A DNA stretch of 64,000 nt, taken from contig NC_133122.1 of assembly GCF_033568475.1 (NCBI RefSeq), forward strand, positions 162,528,130 to 162,592,129. The letters run 5' to 3'. Origin of the DNA: Henckelia pumila (taxonomy: Eukaryota > Streptophyta > Magnoliopsida > Lamiales > Gesneriaceae). Of this stretch, positions 56,094 through 64,000 are shown piece after piece. Within the stretch, counting starts at the first letter, position 1; each line of letters opens with the position of its first letter. The notes beneath the pieces are model-generated. The model searched no databases and was not told the DNA's origin. It saw nothing but the letters and a program-made list of their open reading frames with translations. The translations under genes were made by a program, and so were the position numbers.

Positions 56094-59000
56094 TGAAACG
56101 CCCTGTATTTTTGGCATTTAATAAAATAGTTGCGGAAAAGGTTGGGAAAATTTTTCTAAACTTAAAAGCCATACAGCAAGTGCATCACACCAATTCCAAA
56201 AGAATTTAAATTCTAAATCTTTAACAATAAAACTCGTGACTCCGTGTTCACGAAGTCTAATAAACACTGATGCAACTCAATAACAAAAACCATTTAAAAT
56301 ATGTCACGTCAAAACTTACTACTAACATTTAAATAGGAAAAGGGAATACGAGTTCAATTAATTATTATAAAAATAAAATAAATTTGAAAGCAATTGAGGA
56401 ACTCACTTAACAACTATCAAACTGAAATGAATATTTAAAAGACGAACCATTTGAAATTCTCAAAACTTATCTTTAAAAGATTGACAATTTAAATAAATTA
56501 AATCATTACTCTTAAACATAGTACATAAAATATTATAACTACATAACATAAATAAACATAGGTAAATATTTTCTCTTTAAATACAGTAGAGCTTTTGAAC
56601 TATTGTGTCATGCAATGTCTTAGCCTCTTGGACTCTTCAGCCGTGCCACCAAAGCTTTTTAAATCAAAACTGCTAAATCATCTGCACCATTCAAGTATAG
56701 TGAGTCTAAAGGACTCAACAAGATTAAAATATGCATATCAATATCATTATTGCTTCAAAATACTTTAAACTTAAAATAGCTTGAACATACATAACATGAT
56801 ACCTTGAACTTGAGGAACTTTAACGTAAACATCATGAAACTTTAAACTTAAAATCTTGAACGTGAACTTCAAAACACTTAAAAGATGCAAAGAACTTAAA
56901 CATGGACATCAACTTACTTGACTTTAAATCTTAAAAATAGACTTCATGCATATACTCAAACCTTTACCATTCCATTCTTAAATAAACATTTGCACTTAAC
57001 ATCTAATAAATAAAATCATGCAACTTGGACATACATTAATCCATAAACATAAACCATGAACATAACATAAAAACTTATCATTTTGGGGTGATGAATTATG
57101 TGAAATTGTGGCAACCTTCATAATGGGCACATTCATCTTTTCTTGTTGATCAAAAAGCATATGACACTAAGCCTCATAAAATTCGTTCATTCGTTTTCGG
57201 AGACCCCTCCGGAGCTCATCCCGGAGGACCTAACCCGTACTTTGAGCCATATTTGGAAAGGTCCCTCCGGAGCCCAAACCGGAGTACCAGTCCCGTATTG
57301 ACACCACAAAGACACATAAAACATCAAAATATTTTCATGCATCAACATATCATATCATGATTCATCTTAACATCATTCATTCATGCCTCATCATCTTATC
57401 ATTTCATCATAACTTATCATTCATCATATCATTATGAAGCATCATTGTTTCATCGTAACTTCCGTCATAAATTTCATTTCATGAACATAAAACTTTACTC
57501 AATAACTTCATGCATGTCATAGATGATGGAAATCATACTTTCATATTGAACATAGGTTTCATGAATGAAACTTAAACATGTACATGTATCACATAACGTA
57601 ATCGATCCACGTAAGTTGTTCTTTTCGTTCTTGACGTAAAACTTGAAACTTTTTGAATAGGAACTCTTAAACATACTTAAAATACCTTAATACATCATAA
57701 ACATGCATTTAGAACTTAAAAACGTGCAAGAAATATTTTTGGATAAAGCACAACTCGCTCGAGCGGTAAAAGACTCTCGCTCGAGCGAGACCTGTTCTGG
57801 TCTCACATATTGCAGGCAATGAAACTTTATTTTGCAGTCGTAATTTGGAAACGTGGTAAACATGAAAGTTGTATATCCGAGCTTGTGTTTCCAATGTCAA
57901 AAACCTCACCTCAATTGGATTTTGCAGTTAAAAGTTAGGCTCATTCTCCCGAGATGTGTCACTGCCGAAAATTCAAACCACTTGACACACTTCGGGGCAA
58001 TTTTGGCCAATCTTCCAAAATGATTTTGACAAAACTCAAAACATGAAAGTTGTAGATAAATAAGCTATTTTTCCAATAAAAGTGGCCTCATATCATTTGA
58101 ATTAGTACAATAATTTTTGTCTTCAAAATAGTAATGAATGTCGCTAATCCGGGACAATCCAACACGTGCAATATTTCAAAGCTTTAACTCAAACTAACTC
58201 AATACTTCAAAATATGGTATTTTCTACTAATATAGCTATATAATTTAAATAAAATATCCCTTGAAACTTCAAGAACACATAAAAACTTAAATGAAACATG
58301 TATCTCTTGAATCAAATTCAAGAACATGACAAGAACGACTTATGCTTCACGATTTCATACTATCAAATAACATGCTCTTCAAACTCATAAAATCAAAACT
58401 TCATGATCTTGAAATTCTTGAAAATCATGCATACATATCTCAACATACATCTTTTCATATCAAAATAAATATATTTTGAATGGTGGTTTCAAAAACTTTA
58501 AAATTTGTACTTGCCTTGGATCTTTGAAGAACAAGATTAACTTGGACCTTGGTAGAAATCTAGCCATACCCGAACGGAATCGAGACATGATCAAAGTGAG
58601 GCTGAAATGAGCTGATATGAAAGGATTTGTTCAGCTATTCCTAGGCTCAAAATAACACATATACATGGTGAGGAGACACAAAAAACCAAAGACAAAATCA
58701 AAGAAGAATTGCAGCAGAAATCAAGTGCAAAGGAAGCTTACATGAAGGCTTCGATCTAGACTTAAACCTATACTAAAAATAGCGATTCATAGCTCAAATT
58801 GAAGGTATAGATGTAAGAAAGATAACCCTTCAAACGGATTGAAGTTTGGACATCGAATGAAGAAGTTATGACCATAATACGAAAGCTGCTCAAAGGGTGA
58901 CGAGTTTGAGAAATGGAGATGGAAAGAAGAAATGAAGAAAAGAAAAGAAAAGAAGAAGATGATGCAATGTGAAGAATGCAGAAGGAAGGGGACAAAAGGA

Positions 59001-59555
59001 TTGATTTGGGGGAAACATGGGTATCATGGGTGGGGTAGGGAGTAGATAGTGATAAGAACGGTGATTATGAATGCTATATCAAATGTAGTCTGCCTAGCAC
59101 GCTTTAAACTGGACTAATAAGATTTTTCCTCCCGATGATTAAAAATAAAATCATATCAATATTATACTCAAAATACTCGTAGAATTATTTCCTACGATCT
59201 CGTGCGTAGGCTAGTCTCGTTTTATCAGTCCAAGATTAATTCAATCATGAAACAATTAAATTATTTAACAAGACATAAAAATATATTAGGCATATATCTA
59301 ATATCAATTAATTTAAATAATAACTTTACACTTCATAATTAAAGTGCACAAAACCATTAAAATTGTTTAACACAATAAATAATCGAATATTTTTAAAACA
59401 TGAATTATTCAATTTTAAATCATTTACACAACACATAAAATCATTTAATTAAGAATAACATTTAAATCATAAATAATCAAATGAAATAACTTAAAATTCA
59501 TTTAAAATTCTTGTAATAAATCATGAATAGATTTATGGATTTTTCGGATATTACA
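56094..59555 (-). repeat. 3' LTR of element G
   Basis: 3462 bp. It holds CTCGAGCGAG palindromes at about 57767-57792, and repeated CATCATTTCATCATAAC-like words at about 57350-57440. No coding content. The small ORFs at 57709-57909 and 58768-58995 are chance. Confidence 0.85.
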
Positions 59556-60902
59556 ATCTACCCTCCTTAAAAAGAATTTCGTCCTCGAAATTCGACTGAT
59601 CAATCTCTAAAAACATAAGTTTTCCTCAAGTTAATCCATACAATCCCACATTTACATTTTAATTTCCCAAATTCATTGTCTCATGAATCATGCATCCGCT
59701 GCGCACTCTGATAAACAAAATATTACATCATTCTTATTTGCAATTTTTAGTCTTATCGGATCAAAACATATCTGTTCGAATCGGCTACAAATCTGCTTTA
59801 CGACTTAGTTCTGATCACCAAAATCCACAATATCTTCAGACACATGATTTTTACTCAAACGCTAGCTAAAGGTCAAAGAAAACGGTAACAAAACTACTTG
59901 TTTTCTTCTTCTTTCGCCCAATAGATATGATCACAAAACAAATTTCAATCACACTCAACTTACTTTTTCACACACAAGGTATTTCTCCAAGATCTCAAAG
60001 AAGAAGAAGATGGCATTTTTAATGTTATTCATTGAAACCATCATGATTATCCTTCTCATGTACCTTGTATTTACTGGTGAATATCCACCCCAACTTTTTT
60101 ATTTGTTCTTACAAATGCTTGTACTCCTTGTTCTTTCATTATATTGTATTGTCGTAATAATAGAGCTTAATTAAACCCAATCAAATTCTCAAATTCATCT
60201 GCTAAAACTTAGAATTCAAAGTATTAATTTTGAAAATAAGCTTGTTCCAGCAAACTTAACCTTGTAATACTCCAAAAAGTAATTTCACATGTCAACAAAT
60301 TTTCGTGTCATTAATTCTAAATCATTCTTCTTATAGTCCAAAGAAACAATCACCGAGAACATTATTTGTCAAAGAACCTATTCCATACAACAAGAGTATA
60401 CCAACAAAAAATCAATTATCATCTTACATTCCTCATAGTAAAAGTATAACATCCAACAGAAAAAAATCTTAACTTTAATGTCCAAAGAAGAAATTTTCAT
60501 CAACAATTCATGTACCCTTACGAAATCTTTTAATCCAAACAACGGTATCCCAAGTATACCGACTTAAATCTAAAATGATCACTTATTTTAGTAAAATAAA
60601 ATCTTCCTTTTAACCCAAATGAAAAAATAATACCAATCTCAATTGATGTTTTTGAACAAAAAATCAATACTTCCCCAAGATATCTTAACCAATTCAGGTT
60701 CAATACAGTCACAAATCCAAAAATCCATCCAAAACATGAAAACTTTTCTGTTAAAAATTCAAGCATGATCATAACCCTAAGAGAGATCACAAATCAAAAT
60801 TTTTAAACATAGAACTTAAAGTTATGGAGGCAGGAGTATCCGAGTCCTTGGCAAGATTGTATGCACGAACTATATCCCAGAGCCAATTGCTCTGATACCA
60901 AC
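59556..60902 (-). other. Non-coding interior of element G
   Basis: It contains the 3' edge motif TTTCGTCCTCGAAATT (59576-59594), then AT-rich sequence with no domain. The segment about 59880-60170 resembles the leader of Copia E (about 45145-45345). Shared landmarks are AACGGTAACAAAAC, CTTGTA.T.AC..G and TTGTATTG. The PBS lies at 60889-60900. Confidence 0.6.
60889..60900 (-). other. Primer binding site of element G (initiator tRNA-Met type)
   Basis: The minus strand reads TGGTATCAGAGC, two bases inside the 5' LTR. Confidence 0.85.
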
Positions 60903-63900
60903 CGAAACGCCCCATATTTTTGACATTTAATAAAATAGTTGCGGAAAAGGTTGGGAAAATTTTTCTAAACTTAAAAGCCATACAGCGAGTGCATCACACC
61001 AATTCCAAAAGAATTTAAATTCTAAATCTTTAACAATAAAACTCGTGACTCCGTGTTCACGAAGTCTAATAAACACTGATGCAACTCAATAACAAAAATC
61101 ATTTAAAATACGTCACGTCAAAACTTACTACTAACATTTAACTAGGAAAAGGGAATGTGAGTTCAATTAATTATTATAAAAATAAAATATATTTGAAAGC
61201 AATTGAGGAACTCACTTAACAACTATCAAACTGAAATGAATATTTAAAAGACGAACCATTTGAAATCCTCAAAACTTATCTTTAAAAGATTGACAATTTA
61301 AATAAATTAAATCATTACTCTTAAACATAGTACATAAAATATTATAACAACATAACATAAATAAACATAGGTAAATATTTTCTCTTTAAATACATCAGAG
61401 CTTTTGAACTATTGTGTCATGCAATGTCTTCGCCTCTTGGACTCTTCAGCCGTGCCACCAAAGCTTTTTAAATCAAAAATGCTAAATCATCTACACCATT
61501 CAAGTATAGTGAATCTAAATGACTCAACAAGATTAAAATATGCATATCGATATCATTATTGCTTCAAAATACTTTAAACTTAAAATAGCTTGAACATACA
61601 TAACATGATACCTTGAACTTGAGGAACTTTAACGTAAACATCATGAAACTTTAAACTTAAAATCTTGAACGTGAACTTCAAAACTTTTAAAAGATGCAAA
61701 GAACTTAAACATGGTCATCAACTTACTTGACTTTAAATCTTGAAAATAGACTTCATGCATATACTCAAACATTTACCATTCCATTCTTAAATAAACATTT
61801 GCACTTAACATCTAATAAATAAAATCATGCAACTTGGACATACATTAATCCATAAACATAAACCATGAACATAACATAAAAATTTATCATTTTGGGGTGA
61901 TGAATTATGTGAAATTGTGGCAACCTTCATAATTGGCACATTCATCTTTTCTTGTTGATCAACAAGCATATGACACTAAGCCTCATAACATTCGTTCATT
62001 CATTTTCGGAGGCCCCTCTGGAGCTCATCCCGGAGGACCTAACCCGTACTTTGAGCCATATTTGGAAAGGTCCCTCCAGAGCCCAAACCGGAGTACCAGT
62101 CCCGTATTGCCACCACAAAGACACATAAAACATCAAAATATTTTAATGCATCAACATATCATATCATGATTCATCTTAACATCATTCATTCATGCCTCAT
62201 CATCTTATCATTTCATCATAACTTATCATTCATCATATCATTATGAAGCATCATTGTTTCATCGTAACTTCCGTCATAAATTTCATTTCATGAACATAAA
62301 ACTTTACTCAATAACTTCATGCATGTCATAGATGATGAAAATCATACTTTCATATTGAACATAAGTTTCATGAATGAAACTTAAATATGTACATGCATCA
62401 CATAACGTAATCAATCCACGTAAGTCGTTCTTTTCGTTCTTGACGTAAAACTTGAAACATTTTGCATAGGAACTCTTAAACATACTTAAAACACCTTAAT
62501 ACATCATAAACATGCATTTAGAACTTAAAAACGTGCAAGAAATATTTTTGGACAGACTACAACTCGCTCAAGCGGTAAAAGACTCTCACTCGAGCGAGAC
62601 CTGTTCTGGTCTCACATATGTCAGGCAATGAAACTCTATTTTTCTTTCGGAATTTTGAAACGTGGTAAACATAAAAGTTGTATATCCTAAACTTTTCTTT
62701 CCAATGCCGAAAATCTCACCTCAATTGGATTTTTCAGTTAAAGGTTATGCTCATTCTCCCGAGATGTGTCACTGCCAAAAATTCAAACCACTCGACACAC
62801 TTTGGGGCAATTTTGGCCAATCTTCCAAAATGATTTTGACAAAACTCAAAACATGAAAGTTGTAGATAAATAATCTATATTTCCAATACAAGTGGCCTCA
62901 TATCATTTGAATCAGTACAATAATTTTTATATTCAAAATAGTAATGAATGTCGCTAATCCGGGACAATCCAACACGTGCAACATTTCAAAGTTTTAACTC
63001 AAACTAACTCAATACTTCAAAATATGATATTTTCTATTAATCTAGATATATAATTTAAATAAAACATCCCTTGAAACTTCAAGAACACATAAAAACTTAA
63101 ATGAAACATGTATCTCTTGAATCAAATTCAAGAACATGACAAGAACGACTTATGCTTCACGATTTCATACTATCACATAACATGCTCTTCAAACTCATAA
63201 AATCAAAACTTCATGATCTTGAAATTCTTGAAAATCATGCATACATATCTCAACATACATCTTTTCATATCAAAATAAATATATTTTGAATGGTGGTTTC
63301 AAAACCTTTAAAATTTGTACTTGCCTTGGATCTTTGAAGAACAAGATTAACTTGGACCTTGATAGAAATCTAGCCATACCCGAATGGAATCGAGACATGA
63401 TCAAAGGCTGAAATGAGCTGATATGAAAGGATTTGTTCAGCTATTCCTAGGCTCAAAATAACACATATACATGGTGAGGAGACACAAAAAACCAAAGACA
63501 AAATCAAAGAAGAATTGCAGCAGAAATCAAGTGCAAAGACAACTTACATGAAAGCTTCGATCTAGACTGAAACGTCCACCAAAAATAGCGATTCATAGCT
63601 CAAATCGAAGGTATGGATGTAAAAAAGATAACCCTTTAAACGGATTGACGTTTAGACTTCGGATAAAGAAGTTATGACCATAATACGAAAGATGCTCATA
63701 GGGTGACGAGTTTGAGAGATGGAAATGGAAAGAAGAAATGAAGAAAACAAAAGAAAAGAAGAAGATGATGCAACGTGAAGAATGGAGAAGGAAGGGGACA
63801 AAAGGATTGATTTGGGGGAAACATGGGTATCATGGGTGGGGTAGGGAGTAGATAGTGATAAGAACGATGATTATGAATGCTACATCAAATGTAGTCTGCC

Positions 63901-64000
63901 TAGCACGCTTTAAACTGGACTAATAAGATTTTTCCTCCCGATGATTAAAAATAAAATCATATCAATATTATACTCAAAGTACTCGTAGAATTATTTCCTA
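60903..64000 (-). repeat. 5' LTR of element G, running off the window
   Basis: It is homologous to 56094 onward with scattered substitutions, and has a 4-bp deletion near 63405 relative to 58589-58600. The frames at 60787-60981, 61933-62169 and 62662-62856 are chance. Confidence 0.85.

Larger units (their letters stand above)
56094..64000 (-). mobile_element. LARD-like non-autonomous gypsy element G, very long LTRs, non-coding interior
   Basis: The 3' LTR is 56094-59555 (3462 bp) and the 5' LTR is 60903 to beyond 64000 (at least 3098 bp). The interior is only about 1347 bp (59556-60902). PBS GCTCTGATACCA (60889-60900; TGGTATCAGAGC on minus) and a PPT (59556-59575) are intact. The interior encodes no gag or pol. 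This fits a LARD-class element mobilised by proteins of another element. The LTR ends are TGTAATATCC and GGGCGTTTCA; the inner 5' LTR end has CG where TG is expected (60903). The candidate target 5-mer is AAATA (56089-56093); its partner is outside the window. Confidence 0.8.

Noticed and set aside
55615..56172. Continuous ORF from LTR G into the F protease
   Set aside because: Accidental fusion at an insertion junction, not a natural protein start.
57350..57440. CATCAT repeats as a CRISPR-like or satellite array
   Set aside because: Irregular, short and inside an LTR; no constant repeat-spacer pattern.

Overview
This window is repeat-rich nuclear DNA from a flowering plant, probably a eudicot. 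The evidence is one intron-containing plant deubiquitinase gene with GT-AG introns, surrounded by Copia and Ty3/gypsy LTR retrotransposons, a plant-type LINE, hAT and CACTA DNA transposons, and an endogenous caulimovirid (plant pararetrovirus). There is no sign of bacterial or organellar gene organisation, and I saw no rRNA, tRNA or CRISPR array. The species cannot be named from the sequence; an asterid is only a weak guess.

Left region (1-15.6 kb). A minus-strand gypsy LTR end (1-657) is followed by a CACTA terminus (658 onward) and by the 3' end of a Tat/Athila-type gypsy with its LTR (about 1830-3313). A minus-strand LINE follows in two pieces (3314-3984 and 15180-15590). It is split by a hAT-like element (3985-15179) that has inverted ends and a perfect 8-bp target duplication. 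The hAT-like element holds a decayed caulimovirid copy. That copy was in turn split at its protease by a SIRE-type Copia element (4413-12054) with a perfect 5-bp duplication. This gives four levels of nesting: LINE, hAT, pararetrovirus, SIRE.

Middle region (15.6-34.1 kb). A short-LTR Copia element (A) carries two insertions. Copia B (17017-26390) has LTRs that differ by about 16 sites by eye and is the youngest element here. Element C (27989-32992) is a minus-strand Tat/Athila-type element that keeps only a gag remnant. Element A ends abruptly in its RNase H region at about 34124.

Host gene (34.6-43.8 kb). The one intact-looking host gene is on the minus strand. It has 12 coding exons (2,889 nt, 962 codons plus stop) encoding a DUSP-USP ubiquitin-specific protease that resembles UBP5. 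All splice phases join and the catalytic residues are present. Its stop codon lies about 540 bp from the broken end of Copia A.

Right region (43.8-64 kb). Copia E (44328-49899) is flanked by a perfect 5-bp duplication. It is followed by a partial gypsy LTR (50282-50670) and a minus-strand chromodomain gypsy (F, 50671-56093). F's protease region is broken by element G, a LARD-like element with LTRs of about 3.46 kb around only about 1.35 kb of non-coding interior. G runs off the window.

All element coding regions found are broken by stops, frameshifts or truncation. Many changes are of the C-to-T/G-to-A type expected of methylated, silenced repeats. Five unrelated long-LTR families carry a GC-rich cluster of short palindromes just upstream of a probable TATA box.
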